NCBI GenBank assembly: GCA_022036555.1
Contig: CM039133.1
Span: 46,142,718 to 46,206,717, forward strand
Length of the DNA: 64,000 bases
Origin: Microstegium vimineum
Taxonomy: Eukaryota > Streptophyta > Magnoliopsida > Poales > Poaceae
Direction: 5' to 3'
Below are positions 34,855 through 46,882 of the stretch, in pieces; within the stretch, counting starts at the first letter, position 1, and each line of letters opens with the position of its first letter. The notes under the pieces are model-generated. The model worked only from the letters and a program-made list of their open reading frames with translations. It was not told where the DNA came from and did not search any database. Both the position numbers and the translations under genes were made by a program.

Positions 34855-37200
34855 CATATTGGTTATAAGCTTGCTCGCTAGCTGTAAGCCGTAAATTGCA
34901 CATGCACAATATTCTGAAACTCCAAAAAAACACTCAAACTGGCATCGTACTCTGAAATATAAATTATAAGCTAAAACAAGCTATCTGCCTCAGAAATATA
35001 AACTGAAAGCTAAAATTTACACCAATATTTATATTATAGTCCTCCAACTCACACACCAATACATTACATAGACACCAGTAGCATACAAAAATGGACAAAT
35101 AGTAAGTGCATGTATATAAAAATTCAACAGGAGGAGCGAAATCTAGTTACGATCCTGAACGTTTCTCATATGCTAATGATGAAGGCCACTTCACTTTTCT
35201 CTCATCATGTGTTGCTTCCGCCAAGTCCTCTACAAGTAACACAAAAGAAATGGTGGTGAGTTACAAGAATATGCAACAGAACAGTGAAGTGTCATGCTTG
35301 ATACACATTTTATATCATGAACTGGCGAGTTGCATGTATATATCCCTTATTTTTTTCTCCAAATAAAATGATCAAAACAAGAGGCTCATTCACCTATCTA
35401 TCACAAGATAAAGAAGGCCAAGACATACTGCACATATAGCATTCTATTTTAGAGAGAGCTATTAGCAAACCTGATTATAGCCATTCCGGAGAGAGAGCTA
35501 TTAGAAAATGTATAGTATACTTATTAATTAAGCATTAAAACTGAAATAAATTGAACTCTGCTGCAGCAAAATACCTCTAGCAAGAGCTGACCGAAATGGT
35601 TCAGACTCTGCTGCAGCAAAATACTATAGAGGTAAAAGGAGTAACACTTGTTTCAATCATGCATTTCTTCCACCAAAATATCAGCAAGTAACCTAAAAAG
35701 AAAGTAGTGAACAGTTCAGGTTAACTAAGTAATATTATGCTGTCAGTTTAGGATAGCGCGTTGTTAGCTCCGGATAAAAATGCTTCTCCCAACAAGTTTG
35801 TGAATACATCATATAAAAATGAGAAGTTTAAAGAATGAAGCTAGGCAGTTCAGTTCAGACCAACTAGTAGACATTATGTTATAAAAAAGAACTAGTAGAC
35901 ATTATAGTCTATTTTTTTAAAAAAAAGAAAGAAAGAAAGTGAAGCATCCCAGCAAGGGAACAAGTAGAAGTTTAGATGCAGGAAGTGAATCATCCCAACA
36001 CAGCACCTTACTTCCAGATACATCCAAACTTTAAGTCTGAGCAAGCAAGCTTAGACTCAACATATAAGTGGAAGGTAATGATCAGAAAAAAAAACTAGGA
36101 CTGTTATTTTGAATCTGCACCCATTTACTTTGCATGGTAACTGTTGGGTAACCATGAATTCTGCTAATGCTAGTCTTGGCTTCCAAGCAAAATACTACCA
36201 CTGGACCAGTAACTAAAAACAAATGGAGCTAATGAATTTAACATTAACTTCAAGATGCAAACAGTAGGCTTTTTCTCTTTTTAGACTAGCTAAGCCCAGG
36301 GCAACAAGAACAGCAGAAAAATCACAGACCACAAGTTACGAGAACAAAAAAATATCAATACCACCTATGAGTCTGTGATCACCACTGGACTCTACATGAT
36401 TTACAATTAGAAGGGACTGCACAGCTCTGCAGCTGATTCCGTACCTCTAGAATCCATCCTATCCGATTCCAATTGTAGGTTCCATGGCAGCATGCTCTGC
36501 TGCCACATGAGCAATTACCATGGGCCGGCGTAAAGACTGAAAACCAAGGAAAAGAAAAGCAAATAAGATAATGCCATCCTTTTCACATATGAATCAGAAA
36601 ACACTACATGCTTAAGCACAATTACTTAAACACTACATGCTTAATCACGCGACCAATTGGACAGCCTCTTGCAACCTGTGAGGTCCTGCAAGCAACAGAG
36701 GCACACTTATTCAAAAGTGAGGATTAATAGAAGAAACTGAAGACTGTTGTATACTCTATAGTGTTGTAATCATTATAATGACCCAGGGTAAAAAAACGAA
36801 AACCAAGGAAAAGAAAAGCCAATAAGATAATGCCAACCTTCTTACATATATATGAACCAGAAAATGATGCATGCTTTAATCACAAAAATAGCACAATTGC
36901 AAACATATACAACTATCTCAGGAGATGAGCTCGATGCAAGAGCCAACTTGCAAGCAGTGAATAAATTTACGATAGAACATAAACTAATTTATGATAGAAC
37001 ATAATGAATCAGCTAGACACAAGAATCACAAATTTTGCAAATACCCAACCTCCATACTTATTATGAGCATGAATAAAATTCACCAAGGAAATCTTTTTAA
37101 CAGGGTACACATGAATCGCAGATTTCGCAAAAATCACCGCACAATATCATAAGAAAATCAAGCAAGAATACAAAGCCATGAGATACCAGATATCCCAATC
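34855..37200. other. Interior of the Harbinger-like element, AT-rich
   Basis: No clear gene. Several phrases recur, e.g. aaaccaaggaaaagaaaagc-aataagataatgcca near 36541 and 36799, and actctgctgcagcaaaatac twice near 35555 and 35605. These direct duplications suggest old rearrangements. Confidence 0.45.
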
Positions 37201-37997
37201 CTTTTCACAGCCACCAAACAAGAATGATAGGGTGCATGCTCACCACTTTGAACGAGGTATACAGATAGACTGTGCATAGCGCTTCTCCCCAGACGCAGAA
37301 GTATGGAGGCGGATGCGGTAGCTCAGCTGCCCCAAGATCTAGGATATTTTGTCGTGCTAGGAGGACGAGACTGAGGTGGAGTGGAGGTGCTGCTCCAAGA
37401 TCTGGATCTTGCAGAGGCAGCGACAGGGTCTCGATTCGCAGAGTTGCATCGCGCTGCACTGGGAGATGCACGCCTTTTGCTGGTCACCGGGAGATGGAGG
37501 GATGCGCTGGGCCTGAGCTGCCAGGGGTGATGACGACGGCCGCCGCCGCCGCCGCCGCATTCGAGTCGCGCGAGGCCGCGAGCGACGGGTTCGGGGAAAC
37601 GCTCCCGACCTCATGACTCGTGGATTTTTTCCGCGTGGAAAACGGAGGGAAGCGGGCTTCTGTCCCCGCGTGGGTGGGCTTCCAAACAGCGCCGCTGATT
37701 GACCCAGGGAAAGTCACCACGTGGCTTCTCGGCCGGCCCGGGGAAATCGCGGGGAACCCTCCGGGATCCCCTGCTGCCAAAGTAGGCCTAAGGGACGTTT
37801 ATCCATCCCTCTATAGGATTGTGAGGAAAAAGAATGCTACCATGACTTCTATGCCACTGGATGTGTCATTTTGAAGAGGTTTAGCGGATGGTAATTTGAC
37901 AGCATGGTAACTTACTATCTAAAGTTGTGACAGTTAACCTTGAGAATGATGTGTTTGTTTGGAACTTACATTGGAGTGGGTCTTTCATGGTTTGATC

Positions 37998-38640
37998 TAT
38001 GTATTTGAATTTGATGCAAGAGGGAGTCTTACCTTTGCAAAAATTCACTATGGAAAATAAAAGTTTCTTTGAAAATTAAAATTTCGTTTTGGTATCTTTA
38101 AAAATGGGGTCACTCTTATAAAAGATAATCTAGCAAAAAGGAATTGTCAATGGAGTGTCAAGTGTTGCTTTTTAACCTTTCTGGAGAACATGAAACACCT
38201 TTACATTGATTGTCACTTTGCTAGATTTATATGGAACACGTTGCACATCACATTTGGAATTCATCCACCACCTAGTGTATTAGATATGTTTGGCTCTTGG
38301 ATTCATGGCATGGGGACAAAACTTAAAACTCAGATTTTACTAGGTGTTGCGGTTCATTGTTGGGCAATGTGGTTGAATAGAAACGACATGGTGTTCAATA
38401 ATGCTAAAACAAACACCTTTCTACAAAGTCATTTTTAGGGCAACATATCGGATCTGGCATTAGTCCTTGTTAAGTAAAGAGAATAAAGATCAATCTTCAA
38501 GAATGGATGCCGGATTTTGCAGACGGTCATCGTGGAGGTCTTTTAAAACTTTGGATGGAAGTTCCGGAATAGGATCGAGGCGTAGTCTCTGTTTTAGTGT
38601 TTTTACATGTATCCTTGGAACCAAACGTTATCAAAATTTC
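37998..38640 (+). pseudogene. LINE reverse-transcriptase C-terminal (zf-RVT) fragment, upstream copy
   Basis: A decayed frame contains KHLYIDCHFARFIWNTLHI, then PPSVLDMFGSW, LKTQILLGVAVHCWAMWLNR and NDMVFNN. This is the Cys/His zinc-binding tail (zf-RVT) common in plant non-LTR retrotransposons. Upstream, GVTLIKDNLAKRN in another frame is part of the same domain, so there is at least one frameshift. The fragment is the left part of a block duplicated at 54328-54960. Confidence 0.8.
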
Positions 38641-39165
38641 AAATGCTTTTGAAACACACACATTAAAAGCTAGATACCTCTGATCCTGAACAAACATAGA
38701 CCACAAATCGAAGGCACCACATGTAAATGATTGAAAAAAAAATCATGAAACGAAAAGCACACAAATCGTACATATAGGGAAATTGAGAGATGCCACAACA
38801 TGCATGCTACGGCCTACGGCATAGTGGATGAAAAATTTAAGTGAAATGAGGTGACTTTAGGCCGGTCGTCACTCGCCCTAAAGAAGAGGGACCCAGAGAA
38901 TTATCAGTAAATAATAAATAGCATTAAAGTAAATACTGCTGCCCACGTAGCTAAAGGTTCTCCTCTCCAACCCCTTCGGATCGGAAGCATAGCCGTTGCG
39001 GGCTACAGCTCACCTCATTCCCTCAATCCCCAGCCAAAATTGTAGTCAGTCAGTCAGTCAGGCAGCTGCCAACCCTCTTCTGGGTTCTCGTCTTCTCTTT
39101 CTCTGTCTCTGAAACCATTCCTGGTGTCTCTGAAACCATTCCTAATCCTTGCGCCCTGGTTGTGG

Positions 39166-39175
39166 CTATATATAA
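39166..39175 (+). promoter_or_regulatory. TATA box of the orphan FAAH promoter copy
   Basis: ctatatataag lies 128-137 bases before the orphan exon 1 ATG. The same box and surroundings (ctatatataagca-ctca-aatcttg) occur at 55930 before the full gene, so the duplicated promoter kept this element. Confidence 0.6.
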
Positions 39176-39302
39176 GCAGCTCACAATCTTGCATTTGTAG
39201 TAGGAGACTCAGAGGCGCAATCGCAAAGCTTTTCACACGACACAATCTTCCTTTCCACTTTCTCCTCAGCTTCACTACACTCATTCAACCAACCATCCAT
39301 CC

Positions 39303-39402
39303 ATGGGTCTCTTCAGCCGGGAGCCCAAGGTGTACAAGCCGACGGCAAAGGTCGACCTCGGCCCGGACAGCGGCGAGCACTACATCAGCCCCAACATCAA
39401 AG
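39303..39402 (+). pseudogene. Orphan exon 1 of a duplicated fatty acid amide hydrolase gene
   Basis: This exon encodes MGLFSREPKVYKPTAKVDLG then PDSGEHYISPNIK and ends at a donor (aaag|gtccct). It has the same 100-nt length and phase as exon 1 of the full gene at 56071-56170, with five amino-acid differences. Homology continues through the 5' flank (promoter, TATA, leader) and about 95 bases into intron 1, stopping near 39498 where retrotransposon sequence begins. No further FAAH exon is present before the second copy. A promoter and start codon remain, so transcripts running into the retroelement are possible. Confidence 0.9.
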
Positions 39403-39498
39403 GTCCCTCTCGCTCCCTGAATCCCTGCCCTCATCACTCGCATGCAGTTGAAGACTTTCTATAGTCGTTCATGCAAATGCATGCATGCATGGTTCAGG

Positions 39499-39698
39499 AG
39501 TCATGAACTTTGCCATGAACTTTGCAGTCATGGACTCTTCAAGGATTTGCTGGAGAGGAGCTTTAGGAGCAACAACCCGGACGAAGGAGAACACATTATT
39601 GATGCAGCGATGAAAGTCACCCCGCACGAAGTGATAAAACCGGGAACACAACACCGGTATTATGCCTCATACTCCATCATTTCCATCCTCTGGGCGAT
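39499..39698 (-). mobile_element. Gypsy (Tat-like) fragment, part left of the Copia insertion
   Basis: This 200-bp piece and 49900 onward were contiguous before the Copia element inserted: the 5-mer GCGAT here (39694-39698) matches GCGAC at 49900-49904. A minus-strand frame from 50352 reads through the joined junction and stops at TGA 39667-39669, nine codons further on (PEDGNDGV). It is the tail of that antisense ORF and its downstream spacer. Confidence 0.65.
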
Positions 39699-41600
39699 TG
39701 AGAGTCCTCATGTGTTTTGGTTTTGAGTAATTGATGAAACCCACCTAAGTACTAACCTTGATCTCTAAGTGTGAATCATGAGATAGGTTGGTACATGCCA
39801 TGTGATGGAGCAAGGTGGATCACGTGTGGATGGCACAAACTCTAGCATGGTGGTGGAAAGGAAAATGGTGTGAAGGCAAAGGTGATTGCTAGGAACCATT
39901 TTCGGTTTGGTGATCAAGACATCATAGAGGATGTGATCACGTTTAGGATAGATAGCTGTACTATCAAGGAGGGAGCTCTTAAGTATGATTACGGTTATCA
40001 TGTGCCACTAGGTTCATATGTATTGCATTAAAATCAATTGAACTAGTGAAACGACCAACTAAATCCAAGATATTTATGAACTAAAAGCTAACACACGTGC
40101 ACAAGTGTTGGATCACTTAGTGTTGGCTCTTGGAAGCTTGGAGAAGTTGGAGAAGTTGTTTGGGAAGCTGGAAGCAATCCGGACGCAGGGTCTGGACGCA
40201 AGGGTTCTGGCTGACCGGACCATCGCGTATGCGTCCGGTGGCAAACCCTTGCTGGCTCGGCTGAGGAGGAGGATCCGGACGCTCAGCTCCAGACGCTGCG
40301 TTCAGAGCTTGGAGCTCTCTGTTGCTCTTTGGATGGAGCAACCGGACGCTGTTGTTGGTCCGGTTAGAGGAACCGGACGCACGTCCGGAGGAAAGCGCTC
40401 ACTGGAGTGCTCCCTGCGTGGCATCCAGACGCTACTGTTGCAGGGACCGGACCGCACTGTTGCGTGCGTCCGGATCCACGTGGCGCGCTGTGGTGCGCGC
40501 GGGAAGAAGCCGGTTCAAACGGCTAGTGACCGGACGCTGGCGCGTTGGTCCGGACCACGCGTTTGCACGTGACTGGAGGCTGCGTCCGGAGGTGAAACAG
40601 AGGGGCTTCTCTGTTGTGTGGGGGCATCCGGACGTTGATGATGGTCCGGACTCCCCACTGTTTCTCGCGTCCGGAGGTGGCGCGGAGAGCCTATTTTGAG
40701 GGAAAAATGACTAGTTGTTGAGTGAGGGCTATATAAGTGATATGGCCGGCCCTTTGGGGCATCTCTTACACATTCTACTCACTCACACTTTTGTGCTTGC
40801 TTGAGAAGCTTCCACCACTCATCCTCTAAACATATTTGACATCTTCTAGAGAGATAGAGTGAATCCAAGTGCATTGCTCTTTGATTGCATACTAGTGGCA
40901 CTTTGTGATCGTCGTCATCGCGGAGCTCTTGTTATTCTTGGAGATTGTCATCTCCTAGACGGCTTGGTGCGACGAGGATCGTTGAGCGGAGGAAGGTGAT
41001 TGTCTCCGGCTTCGATCGGTGGATTGTGAGGGGTTCTTGAACCTACCCCGCGGGAGTTCACGAAAGGTATCTCTAGTGGATTGCTCGTAGCTTGGGGATC
41101 TCCATCTTGTGTTGGTTGTGCGACACCCTTGAACGGGTTTGGCTTGGATTGCCAATTAGCGCGTGAACCTCCAAGTGGGTGTATCGCTACAAGAAGGACT
41201 AGCTTGTTGGCAAACAAGTGAACCTCGATAAAAAATATTGTGTCTCATTGTCTCTCTACCGAGGATTCATCTTGTGATTGATTGGTTATCTATTGGCTTA
41301 TCTCTTCACGTTGGTATAACCATTCTATCTCTAGCTTTGCATTACTTTCTTTACATTCTTACAAAGTAGAGCCTCTAGCTTAGCTTGTGTAGCTTAGTAG
41401 TATAGCTCTAAGTCTCTAGCTTTTGTGTGTGTCTTAGATCATCTTGCTAGTGACTAGAATTGGTAGGTGGCTTGCCTAACCTTAGAGCTAAAGTAAACTT
41501 GCTTATCGCCATGTTTTATTCTAACAAGTTTGCTAAGTGTTGTTGTAGAAATTTTAATTAGGCTATTCAGACCCCCCTCTAGCCATTCCTAGACCTTTCA
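39699..41600 (+). repeat. 5' LTR of the Copia element
   Basis: TGAGAGTCCTCATG...CTAGACCTTTCA. U3 contains a dense array of GTCCGGA/CCGGACGC words (about 40175-40680), then a TATA box (gctatataag, 40728-40737), giving R/U5 of roughly 840 bases. ORFs inside (40105-40572 and others) are caused by the GC-rich array and are not genes. Confidence 0.95.
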
Positions 41601-41601
41601 A

Positions 41602-41615
41602 GTGGTATCAGAGCT
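41602..41615 (+). other. Primer binding site
   Basis: Immediately after the 5' LTR, tggtatcagagc matches the 3' end complement of initiator tRNA-Met, used by plant Copia elements to prime minus-strand DNA. Confidence 0.93.
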
Positions 41616-41656
41616 AGTACGCCTTACTTAAAGGCTTAACATCCCACAGTGTTAAA

Positions 41657-43481
41657 ATGGCTCAAATCAACAACACCAAGAGGACACCTAAGTTTGATGG
41701 CACAAATTATAGCTATTGGAAGGCCTTGATGACCACCTATCTTAAATCAATCAACCGGAAGATATGGTTGGTGGTCGACAAAAAGTTTGAGGTGGTGAAT
41801 GAAGAGGCACCCACCCCGGCTGAAGAGGAGAAGCTCCAAAACAATGATATTGCCTTGAGTGCAATACATGAGGCAATCTCCAAGGAAGTCTTTGAGCAAA
41901 TCAAAAACTTGGAGAGTGCTCATGAGGCTTGTAAGAAGCTAGAAGAGTCATATGAAGGGACTCAATCCATGAAGGGAGCAAAGGCTTACATCTTGAAGGA
42001 AAGGTTTGCTAGCTTCTAGATGAAGGAAGATGAAAATGTGTCCGAGATGTTCAATAGGCTTGAGGTGCTTGTCAATGACCTTAAGTCACTTGGATAGAAG
42101 GTGGAGAACAAGGACTTCTCCTTCAAGTCCCTAAGAAGTCTTCCTCCAAGATTTGAGATGCTAGTCACTCTATTGGTGAGAAGTGGATTGGATACAACCA
42201 CACCAAACCAAATCCTTGGTGAGGTGATGACCGATGACACCTTTAGAGAAGACAAGGACAAGATTAGAGAGAACAAAGAAAAGAAGGATGACAAGAAAGA
42301 AGACAAGAAGAAGAGTGTGGCATTCAAAGCCACATCATCATCAAAGGGCAAAGCAAAGTGTGATGAATCAAGCAATGATGAATGCTCAAGCATTGATGAT
42401 AGTGAAGATGAAGAACAAATGGCCCTCTTTGTCAAGAAATTTGGCAAGTTCATGAAGAAGAAGGGCTATAGATCTAGAAGGAAGAAGAAATCCTTCAAGA
42501 GCAAGAACAATGACAAGAGGTGTTTCAAGTGCAATAGCAAGGATCACTTCTTCTCGGATTGCCCACATCATAGTGATGATGAAGATGAGAATAAGGGCAA
42601 GAAGAAAGAAAAGAAAGAGAACAATATGTTTCTCAAGAAGAGCAAGAAGGGAGGCTCATATTTTGTCACTTGGGATAGTGATTCAAGTGAAGATGATGAC
42701 TCAAGTGATGATGAGAAGATATCAAGCAAGAAGAAAGCTCTTGCTAGCATTGCTATGAACAAAAAGATCTCTCTTTGACACTCCATCGACATGCTTCATG
42801 GCTAGGCCAACTAAGGTACAATTCGATGATGAGTGTGATTCTAGTGGTGGTGATGATGATGATGATGAACCCACTAAAGATGAACTAATTGCAATGTTGG
42901 AAGATGCTAAGACTCATTTTTTCATCACAAGAAAGGAGTGCAAAGCATTGCGAAAAGAGAATCATTCTCTCAAGCAATCCTTTAATGAGCTCAACCTTAC
43001 TCATGAGAGGCAAACAGATGCCCATGAGAAGCTTGGCAAAGCTCACTCTAGGCTTGAAAAGGCTCATTCACTTCTTGTTAAGCAAAATGAGAAAGAGCAT
43101 GTTTCAACAAGTAACATGGGAACAACTTGTGATATAATTGATGAATCATTCTATCAACCCATCATCATCACCCCAACTAACCCTTCTTGTAGCACTTCTA
43201 ACTCTATCTCTTCTACTAGTGATGCTTCACTAATGGTTGAGAATGAGAATCTTAAGAAGGAGGTTGGTAAGCTCACTCTAGCATTAGGCAATGCCTATGA
43301 TGGAGACGCCCGCTTGATTAAGTGCTTGGGTAGTCAAAGGTTCTCTCTTTGCAAAGAGGGACTTGGCTATACCCCCAAGAAAGGCAAGACGACCTTTGCA
43401 ACTCCAAAGCCTCGCTTTGTGAAGATCAATGGTCGGTTTTGCACTAGTTGCAAGCAAGTAGGGCATGATGAGCATTATTGA
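41657..43481 (+). pseudogene. Copia gag, interrupted by stops and a frameshift
   Basis: The ATG at 41657 starts MAQINNTKRTPKFDGTNYSY, the usual Copia gag opening, followed by a UBN2-type gag domain. Premature TAG codons lie at 42017-42019 and 42095-42097; the second fits a C-to-T change of a Gln codon. A CCHC zinc knuckle CFKCNSKDHFFSDC is at about 42520-42561, within Lys/Ser/Asp-rich sequence. A one-base shift near 42770 moves the frame to that of 42798-43481, which encodes a coiled segment and ends with a second Cys/His motif (CTSCKQVGHDEHY). Full gag cannot be made from this copy. Confidence 0.9.
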
Positions 43482-43489
43482 AAACTAAA

Positions 43490-46400
43490 CCAAAGCAAGA
43501 TAAAATTTACACATGCATCTATTCGCTTTGATTCGAGTTATATTCTTACCAAGGGAAAGAAAGGTGTGATTGCTAAGTACATGGGTACACCAAATGAGAG
43601 CTCAAAGAAGAAAGCTATTTGGGTTCCTAAGTCCTTAGTCACTAACTTTGGAGGACCCAAGCAACAATGGGTACCTAAGAAGAATTGAATCTTTTGTAGG
43701 TCAATTATAAAGCCGGAGGGAGGCATTGGGTGCTTGATAGTGGTTGCACTCAACATATGACCAGAGATTCAAGAATGTTCAACTCTATCAAACAAAATGA
43801 TTGCAATGGGATTGAATCTATCACATTTGGTCACAATGGCAAAGGCAAAGTCAAAGGGCTTGGTAAGATTGCTATATCCAATGAGATGAGCATATCAAAT
43901 GTGTTGCTAGTAGAGAGCTTGAACTTCAACTTGCTATCCGTAGCTCAACTTTGTGATCTAGGATTTAAGTGCATCTTTGGAGTTGATGATGTAGAGATCA
44001 TAAGTGTAGATGGCTCTAACTTGATAATCAAAGGATTTAGATATGAGAATCTATACTTAGTTGATTTCAATGCCAAAGAAACTCAATTGTCAACTTGCTT
44101 TCTATCCAAATCTAGCATGGGTTGGTTATGGCATAGAAGGCTTGGTCATGTTGGAATGAAACAATTGAACAAACTAGTCAAGCATGATCTAGTTAGAGGC
44201 TTGAAAGATGTGGTCTTTGAAAAAGATAAGCTATGTAGTTCTTGTCAAGCCGGCAAACAAGTTGGAAATACTCACCCTAGTAAGAGCATGATTAGTACTT
44301 GCAAACCATTTGAGTTCTTGCACATGAACTTGTTTGGACCAACCGCCTACACTAGCATTGGTGGAAACAAATATGACTTTGTGTTAGTTGATGATTTCAC
44401 TAGATATACATGGGTATTCTTCTTGAGTGACAAGAGTGAAACATTTGATACATTCAAGATCTTTGTCAAGAGATGCCAAAATGAATTTGAAACAACTATC
44501 AAGAGAGTAAGAAGTGACAATGGTAGTGAGTTCAAGAATACAAGAGTTGATGAGCTATGTGGTGAATATGGAATCAAACATCAATTCTCGGCCAAGTACA
44601 CACCTCAATCAAATGGGCTTGTTGAGAGGAAGAATAGGGCACTCATTGATATGGCAAGATCTATGCTTAGTGAATACAATGTGAGTGATTCCTTTTGGGC
44701 CGAAGCTATCAACACGGCTTGCTATTATAGCAATTGACTCTATTGCCACAAGATGCTTGAGAAGACACCTTATGAGCTATTGAATGGAAGAAAGCCAAAT
44801 ATTGCATACTTTAGAGTATTTGGATGCAAGTGCTATATCTTGAAGAAAGATGCAAGATTGAGCAAATTTGAGAAGAAATGTGATGAAGGCTTCCTACTTG
44901 GCTACTCAACTACAAGCAAAGCTTATAGAGTATGGAATCTTACTCATGGCATAGTTGAGGAGGTACATGATGTGGAGTTTGATGAAACAAATGGATCTCA
45001 AGATGAGAATATCAACCATGATGATGTGATAGGTGAACCATTGGCCAATGCAATGAAGAATATGGATATTGGGGACATTCGGCCAAGGCAAGTGGATGAT
45101 GAGCAAGATATTGAAGATCAAGTGAATCCTCCATCCAATGTGCAACTCAATGACAATCAAGCTAGTTCATCCTCTCCAACTCAAGATCAAGAAGCTAGTT
45201 CATCTACTCTACTCAATGATCAACTAAGTACAAGCAATCAACTTCCAATACTCCAACCTACATCTATTGCAAGGGATCATCCTTTGGATCATATCATTGG
45301 AGATATCACTAGTGGTGTACAAACAAGATCAAGATTGGTTTCATTTCGTGAACACTATTCTTTTGTATCATCTATTGAGCCAACCAAGATTGAAGAAGCT
45401 TTGCAAGATATTTATTGGGTGAATGCTATGCATGAAGAACTTAACAACTTCACTAGAAATCAAGTTTGGGAGCTAGTAGAGAGACCAAAGAACCACAATG
45501 TCATTGGCACTAGATGGGTCTTTCGCAACAAACAAGATCAAGATGGAATAGTGGTGAGAAACAAAGCAAGACTAGTTGCACAAGGTTACACTCAAGTAGA
45601 GGGTCTTGACTTTGGAGAAACATATGCACTGATGGCAAGGCTAGAAGCAATAAGGATTCTATTGGCTTATGCTTGTTCTCACAACATCAAGCTCTATCAA
45701 ATGGATGTGAAGAGTGCATTTCTCAATGGGTACATCAATGAATTAGTATTTGTGGAGAAACCACCTGGTTTTGAAGATGACAAGAAACCCAACCATGTGT
45801 ACAAGCTAAGGAAGGAACTATATGGCTTGAAGCAAGCTCCTAGAGCATGGTATGAGAGGTTGAGGGACTTTCTCCTCTCTAAGGGATTCATTATGGGGAA
45901 GGTTGGCACTACCCTATTCACCAAGAAGATTGGGAAGGACTTGTTTGTGTTACAAATCTATGTGGATGACATTATCTTTGGGTCAACCAATCAAGAGTTT
46001 TGTGAAGAGTTTGGCACAATGATGGCCAAAGAGTTTGAGATGTCTATGCTTGGAGAGCTTAGTTACTTCCTTGGTCTTCAAGTCAAGGCAGGTACATCAA
46101 GGACATGCTCAAGAAGTTCAATCTAGATGAAGAAAAGTCTATTAGTACACCAATGGGAACAAATGGAAATTTGGATGGTGATGCTAGTGGCAACATGGTA
46201 GATCAAAATCTATATAGATCAATGATTGGTAGCTTGCTCTATGTGACCGCATCAAGACCGGATGTCATGTTTAGTGTATGTATGTGTGCAAGGTTTCAAA
46301 TATCTCCTAGAGAGAGTCATTTGAAATCCACAAAGAGGATATTGAGATATTTGAAGCATACACCTAATGTTGGGTTGTGGTATCCTAAAGGATTAAACTT

Positions 46401-46882
46401 GGAGTTACTTGGATACTCCGACTCGAACTATGCGGGTTGCAAGATAGAAAGAATGAGCACATTGGGCACTTGCCAATTGCTTGGAAGATCACTAGTCTCA
46501 TGTTCATCAAAGAAGAAAAATAGTGTGGCCCCTCTCTACCGCCGAAGCCGAGTATATTAGTGCGGGGAGTTGTTGTGCACAAATACTTTGGATGAGAGCT
46601 ACTTTAAATGACTTTGGAGTCAAATTCAAGCAAGTGCCTTTGCTATGTGACAATCAAAGTGTAATCAAGCTCACCAACAATCCGGTTCAACACTCAAGAA
46701 CAAAGCATATTGATGTCCGTGATCATTTCATTAGAGATCATCAATTGAAAGGGGATATTTCTATCACAAGTGTTGGCACCGAAGATCAATTGGCCGATAT
46801 CTTTACCAAGCCACTAGATGAGAAAAGATTTTGCAAGCTAAGGAATGAGTTGAATATACTTGATTTCTCCAACATGAGTTGA
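43490..46882 (+). pseudogene. Copia pol (protease, integrase, RT, RNase H), several lesions
   Basis: Domains in order: aspartic protease with LDSGCTQHMT (43730); GAG-pre-integrase LWHRRLGHVGMKQ; integrase from about 44300; reverse transcriptase with the active site YVDDIIFGS (about 45958-45984); RNase H with AEAEYISAG (46540). The integrase first catalytic Asp, normally in MDLFGP, is Asn (AAC, 44327-44329); the second Asp (VRSDNGSEF) and the Glu (GLVERKNR) remain. Other lesions: TGA at 44735-44737, a small deletion with frameshift near 46088 in FLGLQVK, and a one-base insertion near 46530. Frame is also lost between gag and protease near 43685-43730. No env-like ORF was seen downstream. Confidence 0.92.

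Larger units (their letters stand above)
34080..37788. mobile_element. PIF/Harbinger-like non-autonomous element, 3.7 kb
   Basis: The inverted ends GGCCTACTTTGG (34080) and CCAAAGTAGGCC (to 37788) are perfect over 12 bp. They are flanked by the 3-bp duplication TAA (34077-34079 and 37789-37791), the PIF/Harbinger signature. No transposase was recognised. The right end on the minus strand is GC-rich and exon-like (open frame 37614-37357, poly-Arg/Ser/Pro). At the other end, minus-strand 35235-35150 can be read as a short hydrophilic tail. The element may therefore contain a captured or derived gene remnant of unknown identity. A hAT-like MITE is nested at 34228. Confidence 0.75.

Noticed and set aside
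35106..35366. 86-codon plus-strand ORF as a gene
   Set aside because: No homology recognised. It lies in the interior of a Harbinger-like element and the minus strand looks equally plausible.
40105..40699. ORFs of 74-155 codons, repeated at 48404-48938
   Set aside because: They lie in the LTR U3 array of GTCCGGA words in both LTRs. The repeat creates stop-free frames.
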